Positions 1-8,127 of a stretch of 14,999 bases of DNA are shown here, piece by piece. Where the stretch lies: NCBI GenBank assembly GCA_021151615.1, contig JAGKXA010000094.1, positions 1-14,999 on the forward strand, read 5' to 3'. The DNA is from Cellvibrionaceae bacterium. Lineage in GTDB: Bacteria > Pseudomonadota > Gammaproteobacteria > Pseudomonadales > Cellvibrionaceae. The translations under genes were made by a program, and so were the position numbers. The notes beneath the pieces are model-generated. The model searched no databases. It worked only from the letters and a program-made list of their open reading frames with translations, and had not been told where the DNA came from. Every line of letters starts with the position of its first letter. Position 1 is the first letter of the stretch.

Positions 1-1672
1 AACCGGGAATATACATATCATTAATATAAAGATTTGCGCCCCATTGGGCATCTACACCAGGCGCAACTTCCAATTTCTTCGGTTCGGGTAAATTGGGGGT
101 ATTAACCGTTAAATAATAGCGATGGCGTATTCCCTCCGGGTTGTCAGCCAAGCAATGGGGTTCATAATCGTATTCCGCGCAATATTTATTAAAAATAGAT
201 TGACCATTAACCCATAGCTGCACATCAATTGGGTTTCTATTTCTGCCATTAATGCCAATCACTTTTACACTATTCGCTCCCTTCCAAAACAGAGCACTGA
301 TATCCAGCTTTCCGTTGACAGGAGGCGACAACTTACTTCTGCGCAATTGCCCGCTGCGCCATACCTCTCGCACGACATCATTAACAATGACATAGAGAAT
401 ATCGGTATTGCCTTTAACTTCAATTTCTACCTTATCCTGAATCGGGCTAATCGCTGGCAAAAAGCGAATATTATCGAGCGTTAGGTCACTGATAACGGAA
501 ACACTGGAAATTACCAAACTAAATACCAGATCAGGGTATTCCCCTTCCAGGCTTTGTAATTCTCGCGGTATGTCCGCCGCAATCTTAGAGAATTTTTTTG
601 GCGAAATATTTGCAAGATCTATTGTTATTAAACGCAGGTTATGAATATTCCTGGATGGAACACTGGCTTCAATCGCCAATGTGCCCACAGCAGCGCTTTC
701 CAGATAGATATCCATTCCCATCTGCGCGCCCCAATTTTTAAATGAATTAATAGCCGCTGAGGTAATTTTGGTATTAGTAATATTGGTTAAACGTAGCGCA
801 TAGTCCCCTTGTGAGCGATTACTGGATAATTGCAGGTTGGTATTACTCGCCGTCCATAACCCGGTGCGTTCAAATCCAAAGAGTAAATGCGGATTAACTT
901 TTGAATACGGAAGAGTTACCGTATTAGCAATAGCAGAAGAAGAACTGGAACCAGTCTTCGGCGTAAATTTAATCCAGTTAATATTTACACCGCCCGATGC
1001 AATCGCAAAGCGTAAAGTGTGCACACCCGCCGTGCCAACAATCACCGTCGCCGGACTTTGGGTAGCCCAACTATGCCAACCTGCGGTAGTAATCCCTACA
1101 TTAGAAACCAGTGCTACGCCATCCATGCTAAGGCTGTAATTACCGGAGATAGCAGAGGCAACACGAGTGCTGATGGTGTAGGTGCCCGGTAACAAGTCAA
1201 CCTCATACTCCAACCATTCACCCGGTGTACCCCAGCCTACGTTATAACCTCCACCAACATCACTGACAGGCTCAATATCAACCGCATCATTGCGATAACT
1301 TCCACCTTCATTTGCCGGTGTTGAGTCAAAATAGCTTTTGTAATCTTCAGCCTGAACAATTACTTCGCTTGTAACCAACGCCGAACTAATCGACGATGAA
1401 ATACCTGGAACGGAACTCGAAGACAACACACTTGATGAAGTGCTTGATAAAACACCGGCTGCAACACTGGAATTGGGAACAGAGGAAAGAGATTCGGCAC
1501 TCGATGGAACAGACGATGGCTGCGATGATGGTGAGGAAATAGCGCTGGCGGTAGACGAGGTTTTTACCTGTGTTAACGATGATGGGGGTTGCCCGCCAGT
1601 GCCGCCGCCCCCACCACAACTAACTAACCCACCAATAAACAATAATGACAACAGACGCAGATACCGTTCCAT
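1..1672 (-). CDS. CBM6-containing polyserine-linker lipoprotein, 3' end outside window
   Basis: The frame is open from an ATG at 1672 to the window edge, giving 557 visible codons, and an AAGGTGG ribosome site lies 11 bases before the ATG. The N-terminus is a lipoprotein signal: charged MERYLR, a hydrophobic run, then LVSC with Cys19 as the likely lipidated residue, followed by a glycine run. Residues about 30-100 are a Ser/Pro/Ala linker of the kind common in Cellvibrio-type secreted enzymes. Residues about 104-237 are a family 6 carbohydrate-binding module: it opens with VIVQAEDY, has GWGTPGEWLEYEV in the middle and closes with INWIKF. A second beta-rich region follows at about 250-410 (LLFGFERTGLW), probably another binding module. 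The remaining residues to 557 match no family I can name. It is probably an outer-membrane-anchored glycan-binding protein or hydrolase. No catalytic domain is visible, so the substrate is unknown. Confidence 0.85.
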   Translation of the reverse strand, partial: MERYLRLLSLLFIGGLVSCGGGGGTGGQPPSSLTQVKTSSTASAISSPSSQPSSVPSSAESLSSVPNSSVAAGVLSSTSSSVLSSSSVPGISSSISSALVTSEVIVQAEDYKSYFDSTPANEGGSYRNDAVDIEPVSDVGGGYNVGWGTPGEWLEYEVDLLPGTYTISTRVASAISGNYSLSMDGVALVSNVGITTAGWHSWATQSPATVIVGTAGVHTLRFAIASGGVNINWIKFTPKTGSSSSSAIANTVTLPYSKVNPHLLFGFERTGLWTASNTNLQLSSNRSQGDYALRLTNITNTKITSAAINSFKNWGAQMGMDIYLESAAVGTLAIEASVPSRNIHNLRLITIDLANISPKKFSKIAADIPRELQSLEGEYPDLVFSLVISSVSVISDLTLDNIRFLPAISPIQDKVEIEVKGNTDILYVIVNDVVREVWRSGQLRRSKLSPPVNGKLDISALFWKGANSVKVIGINGRNRNPIDVQLWVNGQSIFNKYCAEYDYEPHCLADNPEGIRHRYYLTVNTPNLPEPKKLEVAPGVDAQWGANLYINDMYIPG

Positions 1673-1717
1673 CACAATAAAATCCACCTTTTACAAAAGA
1701 ACATACACCCCGAAAAT

Positions 1718-1746
1718 AAATAAGGCGACATAATGTCACCTTATTT
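1718..1746 (-). terminator. Rho-independent terminator after the GH3 gene
   Basis: The 13-base arms AAATAAGGCGACA (1718-1730) and TGTCACCTTATTT (1734-1746) pair with one mismatch around a TAA loop. Read on the minus strand, the hairpin runs into CCTTATTTATTTT. It starts 23 bases after the GH3 stop codon, so it should end that transcript before the CBM6 lipoprotein gene. The plus strand is also T-rich after the hairpin, so it may act in both directions. Confidence 0.7.
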
Positions 1747-1769
1747 TTGTAAAGAAGCAAGCAAATGGT

Positions 1770-4028
1770 TTACTTCCCATTAACATCCACCACCTGCGCA
1801 GGAAGTTTCACCTTTACACGCGCCTGTGGTTCATTGGCTGACTTGGCAAGGATCACTTCATATTGGCCTTTGGCAATTTTCCAGGTTTTGGTTTTGCCCT
1901 GATACATTCCCAATAAACGTGGATCAACACTAACGGAAACCTGGGTGGATTCACCGGGTTTTAAGTCTACCTTTTGGAATGCACCCAAACGTTTTGGTGC
2001 CTCCCATCTAGTATTCAGTGGTGCTATATACACTTGCGCCACTTCTTTACCCGCAATAACACCGGTATTTTTTACACTGAAACTAATATTGAGCTGGTTG
2101 TTTTTCACAACCGCTTTCAAATCACTAAATTCAAAATCGGTGTAAGATAAGCCATAACCAAAAGGAAACAAAGGCTCATGCTTGTTCGCATCAAACCATT
2201 TGTAGCCCACGGTCGCCCCTTCGGTATAAGTAACATCAAAGCGTTGATCTTTTACTTCCGGATAACCATCTACTTTCACACGCGGCAATTGCGTTTCTGC
2301 CGCAGGGAAAGTGATGGGCAAATGGCCTGATGGATTCACTTCGCCAGCTAATACGCGCGCAATCGCTTCACCACCGCTGGTGCCTGGATACCAGGCCTCT
2401 ACTACGGCACCTACATCATTTAACCAGGGCATTAATACCGCCCCGCCCGTTTGCAATACAACCGCCGTTTTTTTATTGGCCCTGGCTACCGCCGCAATTA
2501 ATGCATCCTGATTATCAGGCAACGACAAGCTGGCCGCATCTACCGACTCTGCCGTCCACTGATTGGCAAATACCAACACCAAATCACTTTCTGCTGCCAG
2601 TTTTGCGGCAGCATCTACATTGGTTCCTTCATCAAACGTAATGCGTGTATTCGGCAAGCGCGCTTCCAGCGCTTTCATGGGTGATGATGGATAATAGACC
2701 ATAGGGCCAGGAAATATTTTCGGACCAAGGCCAGAGACAGCCATTCCGCCGAGCGGATAAACCTGTGAAGAACCACCACCGGAAAGTACGCCGACATTTG
2801 CGTGCGAGCCAATAATAGCGATTTTTTTCACGCCTTTTGCGAGCGGCAATAGTTTGTCATTTTTTAATAAAACAATAGCTTCTTCTGCATCTTTTTGAGT
2901 GATGAGTGCATGTTTTTTGAAATCGATATTGTTACTGCCTTTTGGGACTGGATTATCGATAACACCTTTATCAAACAATGCAAAAAGTACGCGTCCGGCC
3001 ATATCATCAAAACGCTCGGGCGATACCCAGCCATTCATCACCGCTTCTTTTAACGGCTCTTTAAAATAAGCAGAGACATCAAAGGGAAAACCGGATTGTT
3101 GATCCAATCCGTTATTTGCCGCCGGTACTGTCGAGTGAGTTGCGCCCCAGTCGGACATTACCCAACCTTTAAAGCCCCAATCATTTTTTAACACCTGATT
3201 CAATAAATAATCGCTTTCACAAGCATATACACCGTACACACGGTTGTAGGAACACATGACTGAACCGGGATTTCCAATTTCGTAGGCAAATTGTAGCGCG
3301 AGCAAATCGGACATACGCCCGGCCGCTTCATCAATGTTTACATTTACATTGAAACGGCCAGTTTCCTGATCGTTGTAAGCAAAATGTTTTAGCGTGGAAA
3401 CAATGTTATTGGATTGCACACCTTTAATTTGATGGCCGACCATTACACCGGCAAGATAGGGGTCTTCACCACCGTATTCAAAATTACGCCCATTGCGTGG
3501 CTCCCGTACCAGGTTTACGCCGCCCGCCAACAATACGTTAAAGCCTGAGCTACGCGCTTCAGAGCCAATCATGGCACCACCGTCAAACCCCACTTGTGGA
3601 TTCCAGGTGGCTGCCGTTGCCATTCCCGATGGTAACGCCGTGCGCTCACGCACATTAGGACCACCTTGCGATGCGACGCCTACACCAGCGTCTGCCTGCC
3701 AAATATGCGGAATTCCCAAGCGCGGTACACCGTAAACAAAACCCGCCGATTGCGGATAGGATTCAACCGGGCGAGTAAAATTTTTCCAGGGCGCATCGGT
3801 ACCAAAATACCCCATCAATAAACTCAGCTTTTCATCCATCGTCATTTCTTTTAGCACCAACTGTGTACGCTCCTGTGCACTGAGCTTGGTGTTCATCCAG
3901 GGTTTGCTTGCCAGCTCTTGCTGGCTGGGGGCAACCTGCGCTTGCGGAGGTTGCGCGACAGCGCTGAGCGGCAAACCAGCCAGAGCGCAGCTCGTGGCGA
4001 TAATGCTGAGTTTTTTGGTAAAGGTCAT
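1770..4028 (-). CDS. Secreted glycoside hydrolase family 3 (beta-glucosidase/xylosidase type)
   Basis: A 752-residue GH3 exo-glycosidase. Residues 1-25 are a signal peptide with probable cleavage after AVA, so it is exported. The N-terminal TIM-barrel covers about 55-350. It contains QADAG (Asp113, likely substrate-binding), REPRNGRNFEYGGEDP at 175-190, KHF at 214-216, and the nucleophile motif MSDWGA with Asp293. The second alpha/beta domain spans about 385-580 and holds AESVDAASLSLPDNQ. Glu494 there is the candidate acid/base, although the Arg that often follows the Asp in this GH3 motif is Ala here. A fibronectin III-like domain covers about 630-740. There is no PA14 insertion. An AAGGGG ribosome site precedes the ATG. 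These enzymes cut single sugars from the non-reducing ends of beta-linked oligosaccharides, and this one could finish the products of the adjacent mannanase. Substrate (glucose, xylose or mannose) cannot be fixed by eye. Confidence 0.93.
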   Translation of the reverse strand: MTFTKKLSIIATSCALAGLPLSAVAQPPQAQVAPSQQELASKPWMNTKLSAQERTQLVLKEMTMDEKLSLLMGYFGTDAPWKNFTRPVESYPQSAGFVYGVPRLGIPHIWQADAGVGVASQGGPNVRERTALPSGMATAATWNPQVGFDGGAMIGSEARSSGFNVLLAGGVNLVREPRNGRNFEYGGEDPYLAGVMVGHQIKGVQSNNIVSTLKHFAYNDQETGRFNVNVNIDEAAGRMSDLLALQFAYEIGNPGSVMCSYNRVYGVYACESDYLLNQVLKNDWGFKGWVMSDWGATHSTVPAANNGLDQQSGFPFDVSAYFKEPLKEAVMNGWVSPERFDDMAGRVLFALFDKGVIDNPVPKGSNNIDFKKHALITQKDAEEAIVLLKNDKLLPLAKGVKKIAIIGSHANVGVLSGGGSSQVYPLGGMAVSGLGPKIFPGPMVYYPSSPMKALEARLPNTRITFDEGTNVDAAAKLAAESDLVLVFANQWTAESVDAASLSLPDNQDALIAAVARANKKTAVVLQTGGAVLMPWLNDVGAVVEAWYPGTSGGEAIARVLAGEVNPSGHLPITFPAAETQLPRVKVDGYPEVKDQRFDVTYTEGATVGYKWFDANKHEPLFPFGYGLSYTDFEFSDLKAVVKNNQLNISFSVKNTGVIAGKEVAQVYIAPLNTRWEAPKRLGAFQKVDLKPGESTQVSVSVDPRLLGMYQGKTKTWKIAKGQYEVILAKSANEPQARVKVKLPAQVVDVNGK

Positions 4029-4207
4029 AAGGAGCCCCTTGCGTTGTGTATTGGAGAGTTTTTAAGAGTATTGTTGTTATCTGGTGCTTATAAATCGAGC
4101 TTTGTGAAAGCTGCGCGATACTAGCCGTTCAGCGAGTTACACGCTGGAAATTAACGCATTTTTACCTGCCTTCTATTTGCCCTCCTTTTTAGTCGGCTTG
4201 CATAAGG

Positions 4208-4233
4208 AAACGGCCCTTTCCCAAGAGCCGTTT
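4208..4233 (-). terminator. Hairpin after the GH26 gene, probable terminator
   Basis: The arms AAACGGCTCTT and AAGGGCCGTTT (minus-strand reading) form an 11-base stem with one G-T wobble and a GGGA loop, 17 bases after the GH26 stop. The T-run after it is good on the plus strand (GTTTTTATT) but short on the minus strand (TTTCCTTA). It may therefore be a weaker terminator for GH26, or partly bidirectional. Confidence 0.55.
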
Positions 4234-4250
4234 TTATTACTGAAAAGTTG

Positions 4251-5525
4251 TTATTTAACCTCGGTGGCTATACCGTAGGCGCCGGATATATCACGATTAA
4301 ATGCCGTAGCTTCATCCTTGTAAAATGCCCGGAAATCCTCCAGGGTTCCATTTTTAATATTTTCTTCGCGGGTGGTTGGCACCCAGTAGTGAGGCACTGG
4401 TTTTCCATCCGGCCCGGTCACACCTTGCGGGGCATTGCGCCAGGTCAGCAAAAATGCAATATGGCGTGCGTCCTTGTCAGCTTTTAAACCGGTGATTAAT
4501 TTTTGATACCACTGGTTATCGTACTTGCCTGCCTCAATGTCGGGGGCACGAATTCCAATTTCAGAAATCACTGGAATTTTTCCGCGGGCGTCCGCCATAC
4601 GCACTACCAACGCCGCATTAGCCACCACATTTTTAAACCAGTTCCCATTATTTTCCGCCGGGCCATAGGTATCAAACCCCAACACGTCCACCCAGGCGTT
4701 ACCTGGGTAGCGCTCCAGATAATTGGCTTCAGTTACGTCCCAAAAATTATTCGGTGAGTAGGCATAGAGAAAATTATGCACGCCTTTTTTATCGCGCAAA
4801 TATTCCACCGTGTATTGATAAAGTCTTTTGTATTGCTCGGGGGTAGATTGCTTATCCCCCCACCAAAACCAGGCACCGGTATTTTCGTGAAGGATGCGGA
4901 AAACGACGGGAATCAATTTGCCTTGATCATCTTTTAAAGTATTGGCCCAGTGTGCTAGCTGATCCAGATACCCCTTATACACATCATTAAAAGCACCACC
5001 TGGCAGTGACTCTACGACTGCTGGAGTTTGATCCCAGGCAGTACCAACCATTCCCTCGCCTTTTTGTTTATCGGTTTTAGGGTTATCAAAATGTGAGCTG
5101 ACCGTAATAATGCCACCACGCGCATAGGCCTTTTTTATTTGCTCAACCACATCGCCTTCTTGCCTGGGAGTAACAATGCTGAGCGTGTCCCAGCCATAAA
5201 CTGCGGCAAAATCACCTACCGCATTAAAAGTATCTGACTGAGTTCCATCAGTCGTGGTGATGGTCAGCCCTTGGGTAGTTTCATGTTGATGGCCAAACAT
5301 AATGGCGCGTTTGCGTTGTTGTTGCATGTAGGCAAACAAGGAACGGGTTTCGGTGGTCGCTTTTTTATCAACAATATTAATTTCAACGGGCTCTGCCACT
5401 TGTACAGCAGCAGATGTTTTAACCGGATTGGTTTCTGCATTAACTAAAGTCGGAAATGCACCCAATGTTAACGTGGAACAATATACCAACGCCGATAAAA
5501 ATTTCGGTACCAAGTATTTCTTCAT
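4251..5525 (-). CDS. man26A: Endo-beta-1,4-mannanase, GH26 (Man26A-type)
   Basis: A 424-residue secreted GH26 mannanase. Residues 1-30 are a signal peptide (probable cleavage after VNA); Cys16 is preceded by Tyr, so it is not a lipobox. The rest is essentially one catalytic TIM-barrel of about 370 residues with no carbohydrate-binding module. The acid/base is Glu214 in LHENTGAWFWW and the nucleophile is Glu322 in PVISEIGIR. His145, His213, Trp219, Tyr287, Trp362 and Arg363 match the active-site residues of C. japonicus Man26A (His143, His211, Trp217, Tyr285, Trp360, Arg361) with a constant +2 offset; that enzyme's numbering is from memory. It should cut mannan or galactomannan and release mostly mannobiose, as Man26A does, because the Arg that marks the -2 subsite is kept. 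The ribosome site is GAGGG just before the ATG. It lies upstream of the GH3 gene, with a hairpin between them. Confidence 0.96.
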   Translation of the reverse strand: MKKYLVPKFLSALVYCSTLTLGAFPTLVNAETNPVKTSAAVQVAEPVEINIVDKKATTETRSLFAYMQQQRKRAIMFGHQHETTQGLTITTTDGTQSDTFNAVGDFAAVYGWDTLSIVTPRQEGDVVEQIKKAYARGGIITVSSHFDNPKTDKQKGEGMVGTAWDQTPAVVESLPGGAFNDVYKGYLDQLAHWANTLKDDQGKLIPVVFRILHENTGAWFWWGDKQSTPEQYKRLYQYTVEYLRDKKGVHNFLYAYSPNNFWDVTEANYLERYPGNAWVDVLGFDTYGPAENNGNWFKNVVANAALVVRMADARGKIPVISEIGIRAPDIEAGKYDNQWYQKLITGLKADKDARHIAFLLTWRNAPQGVTGPDGKPVPHYWVPTTREENIKNGTLEDFRAFYKDEATAFNRDISGAYGIATEVK

Positions 5526-5731
5526 TCTACCCTCGCGGATTATTTAAATTGTTAGGTAAAGAGTTGGCCTCTTTATTTATAAGTTGTAATAACCGCTGGT
5601 ATTGTGTTTTTTGGGTTACGCGACGATTTTTATCGCGCAAGTATTTTATGCACTAATCATTCGATCGCTCATGACTAGCCACTGCTTTTATAATTTTATT
5701 CATCCACAACAAGGTTGCTAACAGGAGTCAA

Positions 5732-6082
5732 CTATTTGCTGTAATAACGCACACGAATCCCCAGATCAAATGACAAACGCAATTCTGTTGCAGGTATCTC
5801 TGCGGGAAAAAAACAACCTGAAATATGCGCCTGGCAAAAACTTGCTCCTTCCAGTTGAGTATTGCGGAAATCAATTCCGCGCAAATCGGCACCGCGAAAA
5901 TAGGCATCGCGCAAATCCAGGCCACTGGCATCCAGCTCACGTAAATCCAGCCCTCGGAAATCGCCACCGCGCAACATATTTTCTTTCACTTCGCCGCGCG
6001 CTTTACGCTGGTTAAACTCGGCCACCCGCTCTGAACGCAGCAACGCGTAATAGGGATTATTGTGAACAATCGGCTTGGTCAT
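5732..6082 (-). CDS. Small pentapeptide-repeat protein
   Basis: This 116-residue protein has pentapeptide repeats at about 37-85. The run from GGDFRGLDLRELDASGLDLR to GIDFRNTQLEGASF has Leu or Phe at every fifth position, giving roughly nine turns of a right-handed beta-helix. A conserved-looking head (MTKPIVHNNPYY) and a tail without repeats (FPAEIPATELRLSFDLGIRV) flank it. There is no signal peptide or membrane segment, so it is probably cytosolic. I chose the ATG at 6082 because GGAG lies 6 bases upstream; an in-frame GTG at 6094 would add four residues. Similar short proteins with this head occur in pseudomonads, from memory, and have no firmly assigned role. It is too short to be a convincing Qnr/MfpA-type gyrase protector. 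It is divergent from uxaC and shares the upstream region with the two palindromes. Confidence 0.85.
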   Translation of the reverse strand: MTKPIVHNNPYYALLRSERVAEFNQRKARGEVKENMLRGGDFRGLDLRELDASGLDLRDAYFRGADLRGIDFRNTQLEGASFCQAHISGCFFPAEIPATELRLSFDLGIRVRYYSK

Positions 6083-6139
6083 GACAGGCTCCACATAGTC
6101 GCAAATACAGTAGCAATAAATATTCTAAAACCTGATTTG

Positions 6140-6169
6140 ACTATAGCTGATGATTCCACTTTTGCTTAA
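6140..6169 (-). promoter_or_regulatory. Possible promoter of the pentapeptide-repeat gene
   Basis: On the minus strand TTAAGC (6169-6164) and TATAGT (6145-6140) are 18 bases apart, about 58 bases before the chosen start codon. The -10 box is good and the -35 box is weak. The -35 box lies inside the palindrome at 6164-6179, which would suit repression. This is by inspection only. Confidence 0.35.
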
Positions 6170-6179
6170 CCGGTTTAGC
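6164..6179. promoter_or_regulatory. Putative LacI-family operator 1
   Basis: GCTTAACCGGTTTAGC is a 16-base palindrome with one mismatched pair and a central CG, the layout typical of LacI-family operators. The core resembles that of the E. coli gluconate repressor site (ATGTTACCGGTAACAT, from memory). Its centre is 32 bases, about three helical turns, from that of the second site at 6197-6210. Confidence 0.5.
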
Positions 6180-6196
6180 GTTGATCCGCATTATAC

Positions 6197-6210
6197 TGTA
6201 AACGGTTACA
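6197..6210. promoter_or_regulatory. Putative LacI-family operator 2
   Basis: TGTAAACGGTTACA fits the general LacI-family pattern TGWNANCGNTNWCA at every specified position. It overlaps a possible plus-strand promoter, TTACAT (6206-6211) and TAATAG (6228-6233) with 16 bases between. The regulator is not encoded in this window; a hexuronate- or gluconate-responsive LacI protein would fit the neighbouring uxaC. Confidence 0.5.
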
Positions 6211-6595
6211 TTCGGGTTTAAGAAGTGTAATAGCCTTTTAAATGGGGGCGCCAAACAGTTGGTATTTTACCTGCCAGCAGTTACACTGGTGTCCAAGCTG
6301 CAATATAGCGGCGCGCCCAATAGTTACGGTTTTCGTGTGGTCATCCATTGAGCCTTTTGGGCAGGCAATCCTCGGTCAAACTTATCTCTTCGTGTATTGG
6401 CAACAAGCTAGTACTCGATGGAATAACAACATTCAACCAGTCTCCCTTTCCAAAGGTTGCTCGTGCAATTTTCGAGCTAGGCTTCGTCTATAGCTTCAGG
6501 AAAGACGGGACATGCGTTGCGCGTATACTTTCTTGCCATCGCACAGCCTCAGCGGGAAAAGCTGTTGCCTCGGCATATCTTGAGGAATTGTGAGA
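6211..6595. other. Gene-free leader region before uxaC
   Basis: About 385 bases lie between the second palindrome and the uxaC start. I find no tRNA, no recognised riboswitch and no convincing gene. Two plus-strand reading frames (6242-6493 and 6348-6593) give proteins of random-looking composition, without recognised motifs and without good ribosome sites. If uxaC is transcribed from the palindrome region, this stretch would be an unusually long 5' untranslated leader. Otherwise a closer uxaC promoter must lie inside it; I could not pick one with confidence. Confidence 0.4.
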
Positions 6596-8011
6596 ATGAG
6601 CTTTATCCACGACGACTTTTTACTCGATACCGAACAGGCGAAGGTGCTGTTTCATGACTACGCCAAGAACATGCCGATCATTGATTACCATTGCCACCTG
6701 CCCCCCGAACAAGTAGGCCAGAATAAGCAATTCAGAAATCTCTACGAAGTGTGGTTAGCCGGTGATCATTACAAATGGCGAGCCATGCGCTCCAATGGCA
6801 TTGATGAGCGCTACTGTACTGGCGATGCCAGCGACTGGGAAAAATTTGAAAAGTGGTGTGAGACTGTCCCTTACACCTTGCGCAATCCACTTTATCACTG
6901 GACCCACCTCGAACTGCGTAAACCATTTGGTATTACCGATCGCCTGCTCGACAGCAGCAATGCCAAACGCACCTGGGATCAATGCAACGAATTGCTGGCA
7001 ACACCGGAGTTCAGCGCGCGCGGTTTAATGACGCAAGCCAACGTAAAAATGGTGTGCACCACTGACGATCCAATTCATGATCTGGCTCACCACAAAATCG
7101 TCGCGGCCGATAAATCATTCAAGTCTGCCATGCTGCCCACCTGGCGCCCTGATCGCGCCATGGCGGTGGAAAATGCCGAGGCTTACAACAAATATCTGGA
7201 TCGACTGGCAATTGCAGCGGATATAAACATTAATACCTTTGCTGACTTGATTCGCGCGCTGGACATTCGCCACGATTATTTCCACGCAAATGGCTGCCGT
7301 TTGTCGGATCATGGTTTGGAAACCGTTTACGCGGCGGATTACACCGAAGAAGAAATTAAAGCAATTTTCCTCAAAATCCGCAGCCACAAAAATCTGGATG
7401 CGGTGGAAATTGAGAAGTTCCAATCCGCCATGATGGTGGAGTTTGCCCTGCAAGATCACGCCAAAGGCTGGGTACAACAATTCCACATTGGTGCGATTCG
7501 CAATAACAACCCGCGCCTGTATCGCACCCTGGGAGCTGATACAGGTTTTGATTCGATAGGCGATCACAACTATGCCAAACCCCTGGCGAAATTTTTGGGC
7601 CGCTTGGACGATCAAAACAAACTTGCCAAGACAATCATTTACAACTTGAACCCGCGTGACAACGAAGTGATTGGCACCATGATCGGTAACTTCCAGGATG
7701 GTTCCGTAGCGGGCAAGATCCAGTTTGGTAGCGGCTGGTGGTTCCTCGATCAGATGGACGGCATGACTCGCCAGATCGAGGCGTTGAGCCAGTTGGGTTT
7801 GCTGAGCCGTTTCGTTGGAATGCTGACTGACAGCCGCAGCTTCCTGAGTTATTCGCGACACGAATATTTCCGCCGCATACTCTGTGGAATTTTGGGGCGT
7901 GATATGGCAAAAGGTTTAGTGCCGAACGATACCAAAATGGTGGGCAAAATGATTCAGGACATCAGCTTCAACAATGCGAAAAAATATTTTCCGTTTGTAG
8001 TGCCTGAATAA
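6596..8011 (+). CDS. uxaC: Uronate isomerase (glucuronate/galacturonate isomerase)
   Basis: A 471-residue UxaC, near the length of the E. coli enzyme (470) and collinear with it. It isomerises D-glucuronate to D-fructuronate and D-galacturonate to D-tagaturonate, the first cytosolic step of hexuronate breakdown. Family marks are HCH at 32-34 in IIDYHCHLPP (metal ligands of the amidohydrolase-type barrel), GDHYKWRAMR near 57-66, NPLYHWTHLEL near 97-107, TTDDP at 155-159, HIGAIRNNN, FGSGWWF, and LTDSRSFLSYSRHEYFRR near 410-427. I chose the ATG at 6596 because GAGG lies 10 bases upstream; the in-frame GTG at 6590 would leave only 4 bases. A strong terminator follows the stop. The other hexuronate genes (uxaA, uxaB, uxuA, uxuB) are not in this window. 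Confidence 0.97.
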   Translation: MSFIHDDFLLDTEQAKVLFHDYAKNMPIIDYHCHLPPEQVGQNKQFRNLYEVWLAGDHYKWRAMRSNGIDERYCTGDASDWEKFEKWCETVPYTLRNPLYHWTHLELRKPFGITDRLLDSSNAKRTWDQCNELLATPEFSARGLMTQANVKMVCTTDDPIHDLAHHKIVAADKSFKSAMLPTWRPDRAMAVENAEAYNKYLDRLAIAADININTFADLIRALDIRHDYFHANGCRLSDHGLETVYAADYTEEEIKAIFLKIRSHKNLDAVEIEKFQSAMMVEFALQDHAKGWVQQFHIGAIRNNNPRLYRTLGADTGFDSIGDHNYAKPLAKFLGRLDDQNKLAKTIIYNLNPRDNEVIGTMIGNFQDGSVAGKIQFGSGWWFLDQMDGMTRQIEALSQLGLLSRFVGMLTDSRSFLSYSRHEYFRRILCGILGRDMAKGLVPNDTKMVGKMIQDISFNNAKKYFPFVVPE

Positions 8012-8048
8012 GCTCGCGCTTTCATTTCACAGTAGAATTTTTGCAGTA

Positions 8049-8082
8049 CAATAAAGCCCGGTGCGCCGGGCTTTATTGTTTT
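8049..8082 (+). terminator. Rho-independent terminator after uxaC
   Basis: A perfect 13-base stem, CAATAAAGCCCGG (8049-8061) with CCGGGCTTTATTG (8066-8078), closes a TGCG loop and is followed by TTTT. It begins 37 bases after the uxaC stop and separates uxaC from the carrier gene downstream. Confidence 0.9.
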
Positions 8083-8103
8083 CGGTGTTATGGATTTTTC
8101 ACA

Positions 8104-8118
8104 CGAGCATTAGGCTCG
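8104..8118 (+). promoter_or_regulatory. Small hairpin touching the ribosome site of the AEC carrier gene
   Basis: CGAGC (8104-8108) and GCTCG (8114-8118) are perfect inverted arms around ATTAG. The last base of the hairpin is the first base of the GAGG ribosome site (8118-8121) for the GTG start at 8128. It could influence translation, but a five-base stem can also occur by chance. Confidence 0.3.
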
Positions 8119-8127
8119 AGGTAAATC

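Noticed and set aside
1386..1670. Serine-codon-rich stretch as a possible repeat array
   Set aside because: It is the coding sequence of the polyserine linker in the lipoprotein; there are no regular units or spacers.
2330..2641. Plus-strand open frames inside the GH3 gene
   Set aside because: They are shadows of the 752-residue GH3 coding sequence on the minus strand, with no independent support.
5526..5731. Short inverted pieces around TTACGCGACGATTTTTATCGCG as a terminator for the pentapeptide gene
   Set aside because: Stems are only four or five bases and not followed by a clear T-run in the right direction.
6242..6493. Possible 83-residue protein on the plus strand before uxaC
   Set aside because: No ribosome site, unusual composition rich in Trp and Cys, and no recognised motif.
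6348..6593. Possible 81-residue protein overlapping the uxaC start region
   Set aside because: It needs a TTG start without a ribosome site, and the composition looks random.
7115..7861. Long open frame of 248 codons on the minus strand
   Set aside because: It lies wholly antisense to uxaC, which is unmistakable; its protein has no recognisable motif and it arises from codon bias of the real gene.
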